Shown: positions 32,163 through 44,130, counted from the stretch's first letter. The stretch is DNA of 64,000 nucleotides from Lytechinus variegatus (GCF_018143015.1 NC_054756.1:30067940-30131939), one strand, 5' to 3'. The notes: generated from the letters alone by a model not told the origin. Program-made: numbers and translations.

Positions 32163-34298
32163 TTAGTTGCAAAAGGGGTTAGGTCCACTTTGGACAATTC
32201 CGAGAAAAACCATGTTTTTTTATTCGCACTTATTGCAATATTTATATACTTATAGAAATATATTTACACTTACATTCTTCTCTTACATGTAGTTTGTTTA
32301 ATGCTTTATCATATATACTTATATGTCTTTTGCACATTATGAGTTGTTCCCCATTCTTTCCCTTTTCCCCCACTCTTATGCACCAGCTCATTATGGCTCT
32401 CTTTGTTACCTGTTTGACCGACCTCTCACTAATTCTCTTTTCATCTCTTCCTCATACCCTCTATCACTGTTTTGTTCCAGATCCTGTTTCATGTTGCCTG
32501 CCTCATTATCTTAACTCTTCATGCGTTACGTTTGCATTATTGCACATCCGTAGGCGTGTTTCGTTTGCATTTTTGCACAACCACACATTTCCCATAGACG
32601 TCCCATGTCCCATTGTTTTTCGAAGAATTGCATTCCCCGGAGCGTGCCTAGCTACAATGAATAGCCTGGCGTTTGTGTATACTGTACATGTGTATCGATC
32701 GATCGCTCGTGCGACATTAGTTTAGCATTCGACGGATTATGACAGTTTACAAATTACAGAATTGTTGAGTTTTCCTTGAAAATTAGTACTTACAAAATGT
32801 ATATCGCGTTTATTCCCCCCAAAAAATCAATACATCCCGATCACAGCCAGGAAGTTCATTGAAAAAGGAGAGGAGAAAATCAATAAAACCCTCCTCACAA
32901 ACAATACCATGGCCAGGTTTATTGTTAGGAGTCTGTGACTCATGGCACGAATGTGAATAAGACCCTTTCAATGGAGTACAGTACCTTGACCAGGCAAAAA
33001 TTTACTCTCTTTTATTTTCCACTATATATAGGCTATTTGTATCAGATTATCATGATTTTGTTATCAATACATAGCTTATGTAATGAACAGTCCAAGTGGA
33101 TAAATAAAAATCATGCCACTAGCACAAGAACCAAAGTAAAAGGGGGGCTAAATTTTGTTGGAAGTATTAGGAGAAAGCATTTAGAAAATGTAATTTACTA
33201 TACATTTTTCCATCATTTATCCAATAAATTTCTATATGATAAGAAAGCCCATTTTCTTTCAAAATGATCAGATAGAAAGTTATGGCACTCTAAATAACAG
33301 AGTGTATTATACTGCATAGAGGGGATCACTGCTAAAATAATGCAACACACAGGGGGTTTATAGGTGAACGCATGAAGAGTTTATCCCTGTCTCTGCCTAC
33401 TCCTTTTCTTTCATCCCCTTCACTAACCTGATTGGTCATCTCTTCTCACTAATGCCCCTTTTGTCTCCTTGTTTCTAGTGTTGCTGTTGAATGTCTGTGG
33501 TCTATATTATGGTTGTTCCGCTTCATATGTTTGTCATTTTGCCTCCAACGAAGATTCTGCTAGGATCGGGAGCTGAGGCCCCTTTTGACTCTCTGAGAAA
33601 CTAACTTGTCATGATGTACTACCCTATCAAAATTGGTTTTAAAGAAATCTACCTGTCTTCAATTTTTTATATTTTTTTAGATCAGTGTGGACCTAACCCC
33701 TTTTGCAAGTAAATTGAAATGAATCCAATCTCTTTTGATTAAAAAAGTTATTTTTCTTTGCCACTTCCATTCACGTTTTTATTTGAATTTCAAATTTTGT
33801 TTTATATTGTCAGAGTGACTAAAAATTTAGAGGTTTAGAGACAGAAAACAACAAAATTTATGAAAAATGGACCTAACCCCTTTTGGCAAATGAGTTCTTC
33901 AATAGAGTTTTGTTGCAAAAGGGGTTAGGTCCACTCCAAGAAGATCATTTTTTTAATTCTCCCATATTGCAATATTCTTATGCGAAAATGGTTTTTCATG
34001 ATACCCTTCCATGAGAACATGAAATTGGGTACTGGTATAAAAGAAACCTACCTGTCATAATATTTGTTATGATATTCTTTTTCAATAAAATTCTGCATGG
34101 ATCTAACCCCTTTTGCAACTAAACTGAAATGGACCTAGCCCCTTTTAAAAAAAGGGGGTTTTCTTTGCCATGTTAGTTCACTTTTTAATAGGAATTCAAC
34201 TTCTCTTTGGTATCATCTTATAGAGCTACTAAAAAATCTATATATTGAGACATAAAAATCAAATTCGATGTAAAATGGACCTAACCCCCTTTGCAAGT
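32163..34298. mobile_element. Compound foldback element with GTTGCAAAAGGGGTTAGGTCC tips
   Basis: The tip GCAAAAGGGGTTAGGTCCAC is present at 32170 and 33917 and its reverse complement at 33690, 33870, 34098 (degenerate) and 34276. The arrangement suggests one element of about 1.55 kb (32163-33713) with a second, shorter foldback (about 33905-34298) attached. The outermost flanks are also inverted (ATGAAGAG at 32155, CTCTTCAT at 34302). A 143-codon plus-strand frame at 32294-32725 lies inside and has no recognisable domain. Confidence 0.6.
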
Positions 34299-34349
34299 GA
34301 GCTCTTCATATTTATAGAGATTGAAAAATGAAAATTCTCGTGAAATTTT

Positions 34350-34620
34350 GCTTTTCCACTTATAGAGGGCGTGCACAAAAATAGGCCCAAAATTCAGGTT
34401 TTTGAGCTCTCTTGGATTAGTTGGATAATACAAAAATGAAAAATAAATTGTGCACTGCAAATGTAATGATTATGATGGAAAATGGAAATTAGTATTTTTG
34501 GTTACAAAGTAGAATTTTATGAATGTTTACAAATGTGTATTGTGTCCTGCATGTCTGCATATCATTTAGATTCCGCACGGGCAGCATGGTAGCAGTGAAC
34601 AAGTGATATGCTGGCAGAGA
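34350..34620 (+). repeat. Right half of a split segmental repeat (pair of 36600-37025)
   Basis: This segment (TAGAGGGCGTGCACAAAAA, GTTTTTGAGC, then CGGGCAGCATGGTAGCAGTG) matches 36773-37015 in the same orientation. Its left half, 32040-32110 (AATAAGGTTGGCAATGTTTA, GACAAATGCTTG), matches 36608-36665. The 32163-34298 foldback lies between the two halves. Confidence 0.55.
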
Positions 34621-34671
34621 TTTTATAAAAATTTAGGAGTAGGACTGTTTCATACTATAACCATTTGGTTA

Positions 34672-35035
34672 TACCCCTTTCATAAACCCAATTATGCGGT
34701 TAATAGCAGCATAATTTGGTCGTAAAATCAGAGGACCAGAGTTATCTGCAATATTTTGATGCTGCAATTATCCGCGTAATAGCAGCATTGGGACCAGATT
34801 TTTACTTTTGAACACATTTCGAAAGTAATGCGGATAATTGCCATGGAGCGGTCACAAGGTCACCCTTTTCCAATGCAACCACATCGGAGGGGATGTGTGC
34901 GGTTGCCATGACGATTATCCTTTTTCAGGACGGGCACTCATAAAAATATTTTTGGAGTTTATGAACGCAAGTTTTATTGAATTATCCGCATTACTCTTAG
35001 GCGGCTAATTGGAGGATAGGTTTATGTAAGGGGTA
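34672..35035. mobile_element. MITE with TACCCCTTTCATAAACCCA tips, copy 1
   Basis: The tips TACCCCTTTCATAAACCCA and GGTTTATGTAAGGGGTA are inverted. It is flanked by TTA on both sides (34669-34671 and 35036-35038), a 3-bp duplication as made by PIF/Harbinger-type elements. The interior repeats TAATGCGGATAATTG-like phrases. A 386-bp relative is at 39093. Confidence 0.75.
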
Positions 35036-35201
35036 TTAGCTTGCATGCCCTTTTCCATGAACAATATGATCTTTTTGCATGCGCGTTATTTACTTTAATT
35101 AATTTACTATTCAGCGAACATGTGTAATATCTACATGCAGGCCTAATTAAAATTATGGGTGACCAATCAATATTCAATGGTACAACCTTGTTCTCTGTTA
35201 A

Positions 35202-35963
35202 CCCTAAACAGGCCGGAGGGGGGGGGGGCGGGGGGTTGAATCAACCCCCCCTCAACATTTTCTGCGATCATTCCGCCGCACAAGTTTTTTTGACCGTGCC
35301 ACTTGCAAAGTTTATACTTCGTAGTCTCGCGCATCTTTTGAGACCAAATTTACGACACCTGGGTATGCAGTTTCGAAATTATGCAACATTTTGTAAGTGC
35401 ATGTCAGACCAAAATTTTTTCCAAAACGTGATTTTATGTACAGTCAATGCAAATTGAGTTTTCTTATCTTATTCATAAAGATATGATTATTTTTACTTTA
35501 AAGAGCTGAAATCAATTGATTGGTAGCATAATTATGCTTCAAAAAGGTTGTGCAGTAAATCTGGTGAAAAAACAAAGAAAAACAAAAGGTTTAAAAAAAG
35601 GAATACATAAGAAATTCATAAAAAAATAAAATACATAAGAAGTTGATTTCCAAACTGAAGCTTTTTTTCAATTACGATTGTTAAGAATGCTACAAAGAAT
35701 ATTTTTACCAAAGATTTGCATTCTAGGAGCTTTATTTAGTGAATTTGAGAAAAAGAATGATTTATGCATAAATTAGCATAATTAATTCATATAAAATGAA
35801 ATCTCATTATTTTGGAAATTTTACCATACAGCCTTGTAGATTACATCGCACACTACCAGCGTGCCAATTTTTTAGGCGCTCGCGCGATCATCGGTGGCCG
35901 AGATCTCAGGGGGGTGAATCAACCCCCACCCCCGGCCAAAAAAGCCCGGCCTAGTTTAATAGG
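35202..35963 (+). mobile_element. TTAA-targeting MITE (piggyBac-type), copy 1
   Basis: It is flanked by TTAA at 35198-35201 and 35964-35967. The left end CCCTAAACAGGCCGG and the right end CCGGCCTAGTTTAATAGG are imperfect inverted repeats, followed inward by a G run and by CAACCCCC. The interior has no recognisable transposase. Length 762 bp, almost the same as the copy at 62954. TTAA target use is the hallmark of piggyBac-type elements; the family link is an inference from that. Confidence 0.75.
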
Positions 35964-35969
35964 TTAATA

Positions 35970-36599
35970 CTACTCCATGTGTGGTAAAATATATAATTTT
36001 TTTTTTTTTTTATTATGTGTTTTATTGGTATTCAAAATCACATATAATCACAATATTTACAGGTAATTGGAATGATTTGAAACAGTTCAAAAGCAGTAAA
36101 ATCACAAAACAAAGATGAAATGAAAAAATAAATGGAAAAAAATGAAGGGTGACATAAATCAAAATAAAACATTGGACGATACAGGTTACTCTAAAGGGAA
36201 TACACATCGAGATAAATTTACATGTATAATCAATTGTAGCATATTACTCTGTGCATTGTACAAGTCTCAATTTAAGATACAAAAACAAATAGAATGGAAA
36301 AGGGGGAACTACCTGTATCTAAAATAAAAATCATATATCAAATCGCCACTTCTTAAAGTGTACAGTGAGTTTGTTTCTTTTCTTGGCTAGGTGATGCTCA
36401 ATTTCCTTTTGTTTCTTCACAAAACTTTTAAATAAATCCACATTTGGTAAGGTGTTCTTGAATTTACAAATATAAATATAATATTTGGCCAATAGTAAAA
36501 GGTAAGTAACAAATCTATCTTCTATTGACTACAATAAAAAAAACATATTTCAGATTTCAATCTCACTAATTTTCAAAAATTGTTTGGTGTATCAACGGA
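35970..36599. other. AT-rich spacer, no gene seen
   Basis: Contains a T run at about 35998-36012 and low-complexity AT-rich DNA. Open frames here are short and without similarity. Confidence 0.4.
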
Positions 36600-37025
36600 T
36601 GGTAAAATAAGGTTAGCAATTTTGGCTTATTTTCTCTTTTTCTTTGTGACAAATGCTTGGGTTTTCTTACAATGTCAGTTTTCATTTAATACAGCTATTC
36701 ATCATGTAACTTGGTTCTTAAGTGATGTTGTGTCTTAATTATTTTCCTGAATAAAAAAACAGATTTTCCACCAATAGAGGGTGTACAAAAAAATATGCCC
36801 CCCAAATCAAGTTTTTGAGCGCTCTGGTGAATACAAAAATTATTCCCAAAATACTAATGAAAATCAAATTGCAACTTTATGGAAATGGGTAGTTTTGGTC
36901 ACAGAAGTGATATAAATGTATACCATAATGATTTTTTAAAGTGTGCATGTACTGCATTGGCATACCATAGTCCTACCTGTCGATTCCTCACAGGCAGGAT
37001 GGTTGCAGTGAGCAAGTGCTTATTT
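36600..37025 (+). repeat. Uninterrupted copy of the segmental repeat split at 32040/34620
   Basis: Runs from AAATAAGGTTAGCAATTTTG through GACAAATGCTTGGG, AATAGAGGGTGTACAAAAAA and GGCAGGATGGTTGCAGTGAG without the 2.1-kb foldback that separates the same landmarks at 32040-34620. It therefore shows the state before insertion. The nature of the repeated unit itself is unknown. Confidence 0.55.
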
Positions 37026-37391
37026 TTCTTTATAATCATTACCATGGTTTGACTTTGACATCACAATGGACTTTCCTTACATGTACATGTAGCCAACGAC
37101 GTCCTTACGAAAGCGACTGGCGCTTATAATCTGGAGAGATTGAAGAGGCCATCATATTCAACAACAACATTTAGTGTTGTATGAAGGGGAGCCCCATGTC
37201 TGTGCACCTAAAATTTAACTTAAGATTAAACCTGAATTCAGACTTATTCCACAAAAATTTTCAGTTGATGATGTTCCTTTATATTCTTATGAGTAATAGA
37301 GCCAAAAATCTCATGAAAAATTATAAAGGAATATATGTGATTTTCTTGGCTTGGGAAAACCCTCCGACAGTTATTTTCAGATTGATTCATG

Positions 37392-37568
37392 GAACAAAAC
37401 ATTCATGACAATGGTGCCCCATCATTGAACAAAATAATCATGACAATTGTGCCCTATCATTGAACAAAATAATCACGACAATGGTGCCCCATCATTTAAC
37501 AACACATTCATGACAATGGTGCCCCATCATTGAACAAAATGGTCATGACAATGAATGGTGCCCCATGA
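37392..37568. repeat. 35-bp minisatellite, about 5 copies
   Basis: Unit GAACAAAAT.ATCATGACAA followed by TGGTGCCCCATCATT, five copies with few differences; the last has a small internal duplication (GACAATGAATGG). Confidence 0.92.
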
Positions 37569-38007
37569 ATCAATTGCAGACTATCGCATCCGTTCACTTT
37601 ACACACGATTCAAGGATTTGATGAGAAAGACTACATTGTGAGGCTGTCACATGAAGTGCCCAAAATTCATTATTTTCCCATCATATTGAGTCAGATTTTT
37701 TAATGAATATCTGTCTATGTATTTCAGGTGTAAAGTATGAGGTCATTGCTCATCTTTCTTTATTAGATTTGCGCAGATATGCGTGTGCGCAGACAAGGGC
37801 ACTTTGCAGATATGGGGTACCTTATTATCTCTCTCTCGTTTCAGTTCCTCTGCTGTTCGGAGATCGGCAGGTACATTTGTATCACTGCAAAAATTGAGTC
37901 AATGAGTCTGGTAAATGTCAAGTCCAAAGGGATTGAAAGACAGGCAGTTTGCTGTGAATTGACAGGTTAAAACCCTTCCTGCAACGTACAGTATGTTTGC
38001 ATTTTTT

Positions 38008-38275
38008 TATACGCCCGTCCTACATACGACGGGACGTATAATGGTATCACGCTCGGAGTCCGTCCGCCTGTGTGTCTGTCCGTCTGGAAACTTTTCCTTG
38101 TAAATGCGATAATTGGTGTGTATGTTACTAGCATTGATCCCAGGAAGCCTATTGATTTTGAGGTGAGAAGGTCAAAGGTGAAGTTGCCACCATCCACTTT
38201 TCTTACTTGACCAATAAACTACATTTTCCGCATTACAGGCGGGCGTATTATGTTCTCGCCTTTGTGACACTCTTA
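38008..38275. repeat. Dispersed repeat, family C, copy 1
   Basis: Shares GATCCCAG, CTATTGATTTTGAGGT, AAGGTCAAAGGTGAAG, GCCACC, CTTGACCAATAA and TTACAGGC.GGCGT with 57362-57540. The left part has TACGCCCGTCCTACATACGA followed by its inverse CGGGACGTATAATGG. Interspersed repeat of unknown class without coding capacity. Confidence 0.6.
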
Positions 38276-38458
38276 TTTTTTTATACTTTTGATGTGAAAT
38301 TATGAACTTCAGATTATCAAATGAATAGTTTGTCAAATTGAATAACAAATTAAAAAAAATGTCATGTATTTTTTGTATGGTTTGGGTTATACACATGTTA
38401 GACAGATTTTGTAGGCAGGTTATGAACTTCCTTTTCATTTATGAACTTCCATGTGAAT

Positions 38459-38712
38459 AGTGTCGTGTGGTCCAGTGGTTAGAGCATTGGACTCATAATC
38501 GCAAGGTTGTGAGTTCGAATCCCAACTCTGCCATTGTCTCCACTTTGATAAAAAGGCCCGAGAGTGATATCTGTCGTCTATAACGTCAGCCACTATGACT
38601 GATTAACATAGACGTTAAATGTTTCATTGGTAATTGGTTATATACCAGCTTGGCGTTTACCAGCAAAATGCTGTCCTGCCGAGTTCCTACGGGAGTTACC
38701 ACAAACAGAAAC
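38459..38712 (+). mobile_element. tRNA-derived SINE, family S2
   Basis: The head reads TGGTCCAGTGGTTAGAGCAT (box A), CATAATCGCAAGG (CAT at the anticodon-loop position) and GGTTGTGAGTTCGAATCCCA (box B), so it derives from a tRNA, possibly a methionine tRNA. The 5' and 3' acceptor strands do not pair, and an unrelated body of about 180 bp (GACGTTAAATGTTTCATTGG, CTTGGCGTTTACCAGC) follows, so it is a SINE and not a working tRNA gene. Confidence 0.75.
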
Positions 38713-39092
38713 AGAAATGTTGTTCTAGATTTGAAACAGTCAAACATGCCATTTTTGCTTGGATATTGCCCTTATCCATTACTATCTGAACTTCTCCTTT
38801 AAGTTCTCTCGCATTACGAGGATGATGATAGTGAAAGCTAATGACTAATGTGCACTTCTGCAATTGAAGTTGGTATTTGATTTTGTGAAAAAGTTCCCAG
38901 CTAATATCAGTTGACACCACATAGTAAAGGACACACTGTGTGTGCGGCAGTGTGCAATACTATACCCTTTTATATTCAAGGGTGATAGGATGAGAGTGGA
39001 TTATATTTCATTCTCTCAGATTTGTGGATCACTGAGGGTCATCTCCTTGAGCTGTAGGTCGGGAGAAGAGGAACTTGAGACTCTCAATCAAA

Positions 39093-39478
39093 TACCCCTT
39101 TCATAAACCCATTATGCGGATAATAGCCGCATAATTTGGTCGTAAAATCGGAGCGGGACCAGAGTTATCCGCATTATTTTGATGCTGCAATTATCCGCAT
39201 AATAGCGGCATCAGGACCAGATTTTGACTTTATGAACGCATTTCCAAAGTAATGCGGATAATTGCCATGGTGCGGTCACAAGGTGACCCTTTTCCAACAC
39301 AACAGCATCGGAGAGGGTGTGTGCAGTTGCCATGGCAATTATCCGCTTTTGTCAGGTTGGGCGCTCGTAAAAAACATAGTGCGGATTATTTTCGGAGTTT
39401 GTGAATGCAATTTTTATTGAATTATCCGTGTGCATTACTCTTAGGCGGATAATTAGAGGATGGGTTTTGAAAGGGGTA
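39093..39478. mobile_element. MITE with TACCCCTTTCATAAACCCA tips, copy 2
   Basis: TACCCCTTTCATAAACCCAT at left, GGATGGGTTTTGAAAGGGGTA at right, flanked by AAA on both sides. It is closely related along its whole length to 34672-35035 and has better preserved TTATCCGCATAATAGC and GCGGATAATTGCCATGG phrases. Confidence 0.78.
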
Positions 39479-39755
39479 AAAGATGAATCTTATACTTGAT
39501 GGAAGGAACGCAGTGATGAGCCTATGAAGGACTAGTCCACGTCCTGGACGATTTTTACTGATTGGGCAAACCATAACCAACATACACACACGCCCGGGCC
39601 CGCGCCCTCCACTGATTCACTTACCCCCAGTGATTCACCTTACCCACTGACTATTCAGGGTGTGTGTATGCGTGTACTGTTATGGGCATTTAGTGTGCTG
39701 GGTGTTTGGTAGTCGTGTCGTACAAAATAACAACAGTCCAGGAGGTGGACTAATG

Positions 39756-40010
39756 AAGGACATGAGAAAGAGAGAGGGGATTGTGTTTGAGTGTGTTGGG
39801 GGTTGAGGGGGGATGGAGAAGGATTGAGGAAGAGATAGTGTGTGTTAGAGAGAGAAAGGAGATGACAGTTTAACATGGAGAGAGAGTAAAATACAGCAGG
39901 AGAGAGGAGAAAGAATAGGGAAGAAAGAGAGAGGAAGGAGAAGGAGAGATGAAAGAGATCAGAGAAAAGGGAGAGAGAGAGTGTAGAAAGAGAGTGAGGG
40001 AGGGGGTGGC
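39756..40010. repeat. Long purine-rich (GA) tract
   Basis: About 250 bp in which the plus strand is nearly all A and G, dominated by GAGAGA, GAAAGA and GGAGA words, with only a few T and C interruptions. Simple sequence capable of triplex (H-DNA) in principle. Confidence 0.9.
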
Positions 40011-40466
40011 TTGGACTCAGCAGGAGAATCCTTTAAATTTATGGGGAATACAGTGTGAAAAAGGTATACATGAAGATGTTATTCTTATTTGTCCTTTATT
40101 CAATGTTGCTTTGGTAATGACACATCTATTGCTATGGAAATGGTAATTACAATAGCATTTGTTTTGCATTTCCTCACATAATGCTTGCATGATACAGTGG
40201 GAATAGTGATCACCTTCAGAGTTATTTTTAGGGTAAGATATTTAAACAAAAACAATTTGCATTGGAATTTATTTCGAACACCCATTTGGATTTGTCCCTT
40301 TTCAAAACAAGGTCACTTTCATCAATTGCAATTTACATTCAATCATTCAGTTTTCCCTGCATCCAGATTATGAAACCATTTCTATAACAAAGTATTATAA
40401 AGCTATCATTGTAGGTTCAGTCTGTAACATGGAGACAGATAATTGATTTTTTTCTCAAGATAATTG

Positions 40467-40612
40467 TTATGGGGCCTGTAACACTAAGCTTAGTGATTAA
40501 TTTATGTATGATTTTCATGATTCATTGTACATTGTATCTGTAGTCAAAACAGTCAATAGAAATTATCTACATGTACGATGATTGCTATTAAAGTCTTTCT
40601 GTTACAGGCCCC
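40467..40612. mobile_element. Palindromic MITE with GGGGCCTGTAACAC tips
   Basis: GGGGCCTGTAACACTAAG at left faces TTTCTGTTACAGGCCCC at right. The interior is AT-rich, with TGATTTTCATGATTCA. It is similar in tip to 7117-7245. No coding capacity. Confidence 0.65.
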
Positions 40613-41627
40613 AGGTGCACCGGGGGGGGGGGGGGGGGCCATGTATAGCTGTACACATGCGTGTTCAAATTATTTCCAAACGGAGTTTTTCTCTGTGGGG
40701 GGAAAAAGCTTGGGGAAAAAACATACCCTGTAAAACACATTTGGCTAGTCTCAAAAAAAAAAAAAAAATTGGAAAAAAAACCACCCTAAATATTTATGAC
40801 CCAACAATTGACCATTGACCTAGTCTTTTAAACCACCCATTTTTTAAAAAATCTATATTTTTGATGCCATTTGATGAGTGCATGCGTCGCCCACGTCCAA
40901 AACTAAAAAAAACCCCTTTAAACACGTTTTATTAGCCCCCCTTTTTTTCCACAATATATTTGACTGCCCCCCCCCCCCCCCAGAGGTGCACCTTTTAAGA
41001 AATGCATATAGATCAAGTTAGGGGCCATTTTTTATGCTATTACTGGGTGGGTTTTTACTTTAATAATGCTTGATTGTTTGCAATGTACCAACAAGGTAAC
41101 TCAAGTTAACTCTTTAACCTGATAGTCTCTTCTGACTTTGAAACCCTCTCAAGTTTAACCAGCCTAATACATGATATGTACATTGTTTATTATTAGAGAT
41201 TTAAAAAACAGAGTCGAAGGGTTTCATGTTGATGAGAAGTGAAGCAAGCAGTCAGTTTCTTGATCTGATGTAGATGCTCTCAGACTCTGAGCAATTACAA
41301 TGTCTTGAGTGATGAGACACATGTAATAGCTTGTCAAGGATGCATCATTTAGAGAGGGAGATAGTGAGAGATGGCGAGACAAACAAAATCAAATACAGAG
41401 AGACAACAGTAAGAGAGAGGTAGAGATGAGATGGAGAAAATTAATAGGCAGAGCCTTAGGGTCTCGGAGGAGGGGGGGATCGAGGCCAAGACTATGGGAT
41501 GTGAGGACAAAGGGTGAGTGAGAGAAATATGTTTTATTTTCTGAAGCTGCTTTTCACATGCCCAGGGTGGATGCCTTGTTGCTGGTTTCTGTAAGATTTT
41601 ACCCCTCTTCATTACAGTAATACCAGG
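40613..41627. other. Spacer with a long G run and purine tract, no gene seen
   Basis: A G run of about 18 at 40621-40638 and a C run at 40967-40981 enclose AT-rich sequence and may be the tips of one GGGGGG-type element (about 40613-40990: GGTGCACC at left, AGGTGCACC at right). A purine-rich stretch lies at 41350-41530. No exon recognised. Confidence 0.45.
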
Positions 41628-41902
41628 GGCCCGTCTTACAAAGATTCGCAATTGATTGATCCAATCAATCGCTACTATGGATGGCCAGCGACGTCAACAT
41701 CTATCATGCATGTTTGTTCAAAATATTTTCCAGCTATGATGTATATTCATGCATTAATTGTTTTCCTGAAAATTCACCGCACTTCTCTTTGTTTACAAAG
41801 GACATTGTGCAAATTTCCTGTAGAAAAATTATGACACTGATAGATTTCCATAGAGTTACGATTGATTGGATCGATTGTAACTCTTTGTAAGACGGGGCCC
41901 AG
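41628..41902. mobile_element. Palindromic MITE with GGGCCCGTCTTACAAAG tips
   Basis: GGGGCCCGTCTTACAAAGAT at left and CTTTGTAAGACGGGGCCC at right are inverted, followed inward by CAATTGATTGATCCAATCAA and its mirror GATTGATTGGATCGATTG. It is the best preserved of the GGGCC-tipped palindromes. Confidence 0.75.
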
Positions 41903-43621
41903 GGATGATTGCAACACTTCTTTTATACACAACACATGTACATGTACTGTCAACTCACAATTATAAAATTTTGTATTTTTAACTCTTTTGAAACTGAGCC
42001 TGCATATTACACTGTACATGTATGTGGGCTGGAGTCTAGAAAACCTGTGTTGTAGCAAAGTAATTCAATCTGTAACAGTTTCAGTTGTTATATACAGTCA
42101 TAGTTCTTAATTTCCTGATGCTGGAAGGTTGCAAAGATTTTATTAGTAGTAATGAATGAATGATTTCCTTTCCCTCCTACATGTACATGAATGCATACCC
42201 AAGGCATTTCTTTCATGCCCTTGTGTTCATCAGCCTGTGCACACTAGAGCTTCATCAGACTTGCATGTCTACCTAGTTGAGCCTTTATAATTAAAGAGCG
42301 CTGTAATCTAAACATATTTCACAGTCAACTGACAACTCAGTTCATGCACTCTTCCTTGACTTAAGAGAGATAGATGATATTAGAGCTTGGGGAGGGGTCA
42401 AGATATGATCTCATGGGATTACAAAATGGGGACTTAAAGAAATTGGAAGCAGTTATAAAGAATTGCAGAGAGTCTGGGCCGTGAGTCTTTCATGATAACA
42501 GCCATTTATCAAAGTCATCTAGATATAGAAATTAAAATCTTCTGAGGTGCATTACCTGGCTTTTGCTTGAAATACTTTTTGTAGCGCTGTGTAAAGAAAA
42601 AAAAGGAAAGAAATAACTTGTTTTTTTTGCATTTTGCTGTTAACATTTGTAGCATGAAGCTGTATGGAGAGTTTTCTATTAAAATGTCAATTATGTGATC
42701 TTCAATGTTCTAAACATCACATTCCCTTTTCTTCGTAGACATACCTACGTACATGAAAAAACAATTTTAGATAGTTTTCAATAATTTGTGTCAGCCTGAA
42801 AAATTTGTGTTTTCCTTGAGATCTATAAAATATTTATTCCTCATGAAGTAGATGATTTTTTGGGGGGTCATTTTCTGTATCAGAGGAAACTGGATCCTCT
42901 ACGGTAAAGGCTTTATGTGGACTGTACAAATGTCATTAAGATATATTTTGTAGTTGCAGTAAACACTGATTTCACAATATAAGTCTTTAATACCAAGACT
43001 CATTGTCACCATATCAGCAAAGATCTAGAAGTATTTATGAATTCTGAAATCTTAAAAAAAAAAAAAGATCACCATCCAAGACAGAGCACATGTTGGACAG
43101 TGTATATTATTATTGCTTGGAAAAATACCTAACATTTTGCAGGAATCCCATGCATACTTTTGCTAATTTTTCAGCCATCCTGCACTTCTCCCCAAATCCA
43201 TTGGCACATTTATACAGAAATTTTATTTATTGAATTTTGTACAAACTCACATTTGTATTAACCACAACAATGTATCTACATGTACATGTGTAGACTACCT
43301 TTAAACAGGATGAACAGGATAACATGTTCATATCTCCTAGAGATAACTACATGTATTCATCATGAGCTCTCTCCATTTCAATAGTCACTTCCACATACAT
43401 GTAGCCTAATGCTTCTTACTGAGTGAAATGTTTCACCATAGATGACCTGAAGCATTTGAAAACATGTTCATATCTTGGGAAGATATCTGGTCTTTCTTTC
43501 TTTATGCAGCTCATAAAATTCTAATACTAAGCGAGATACTATGTACCAGGTTTTCTTTTCTTTCATGGACATTCCCATCGATCCTTTGAATACACCTCTA
43601 TAGTAATGCATTTTCGTTTTC
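41903..43621. other. Intergenic AT-rich DNA, no gene seen
   Basis: Ordinary single-copy-looking sequence with scattered TACATGTACATG words (for example 41935-41946 and 43272-43283). No splice-flanked exon with family similarity on either strand. Confidence 0.4.
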
Positions 43622-43976
43622 TTAAAGGACAAGTGCACCCAAATGAATAGTTGATGTAAATATAAAGAGAACAAAATAAATCATCAGATTCCTTCCTGAG
43701 CATGTGAAATTCACATTAGTGCAGCATAATGTGAATTGATGAAGAGTCTCAATATTGTTAAATCTGCATGAAATGAAAAATTGTAATTATCATGAAATAC
43801 TGAATAGTGAGGATATTTAGTATGTCTCTTGTGTATCTGTTTTGTGAGAAATAAGTGAAATTTTAAATGTCACAATTTTTTTTCTTATCTTACATATACA
43901 TGCATGCCTCATATTTGGATGAAATTTTTAGTATTATGGTTGCTTGAAAATTTTGTTGGGGGTGAATTTGCCCTTT
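43622..43976. mobile_element. Foldback MITE, degraded relative of family A
   Basis: TTAAAGGACAAGTGCACCC at left faces GGGGGTGAATTTGCCCTTTA at right; inner arms are partly preserved (TTCTTATCTTACATATAC, TTGGATGAAATTTTTAGT). Shorter than the other copies. Confidence 0.5.
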
Positions 43977-44130
43977 ATCATTTTTCCTTTTTCCCTCTTT
44001 CTCCCCCCTTCCCCTCACCATTTTCTTTTATCTTGCTCTCATTTACCCTTCTTCAATCTCCTAGTAAATATTTTTGCATCCCTTATTTTTTTCCCTCCTG
44101 CTCTCTCTCTCTCTCTCCATCCTCACAATA
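43977..44130. repeat. Pyrimidine-rich tract
   Basis: A C/T-rich stretch with TTTCCCTCTTTCTCC and a CTCTCTCTCTCT run at its end. Low-complexity sequence; frames through it are not genes. Confidence 0.8.

Noticed and set aside
32294-32725. 143-codon plus-strand open frame
   Set aside because: It lies inside the compound foldback element, is leucine/serine/phenylalanine-rich by composition, has no recognisable motif and no splice context. Probably chance.
38459-38531. Possible methionine tRNA gene
   Set aside because: Box A, box B and a CAT at the anticodon position are present, but acceptor strands do not pair and a SINE body follows directly.
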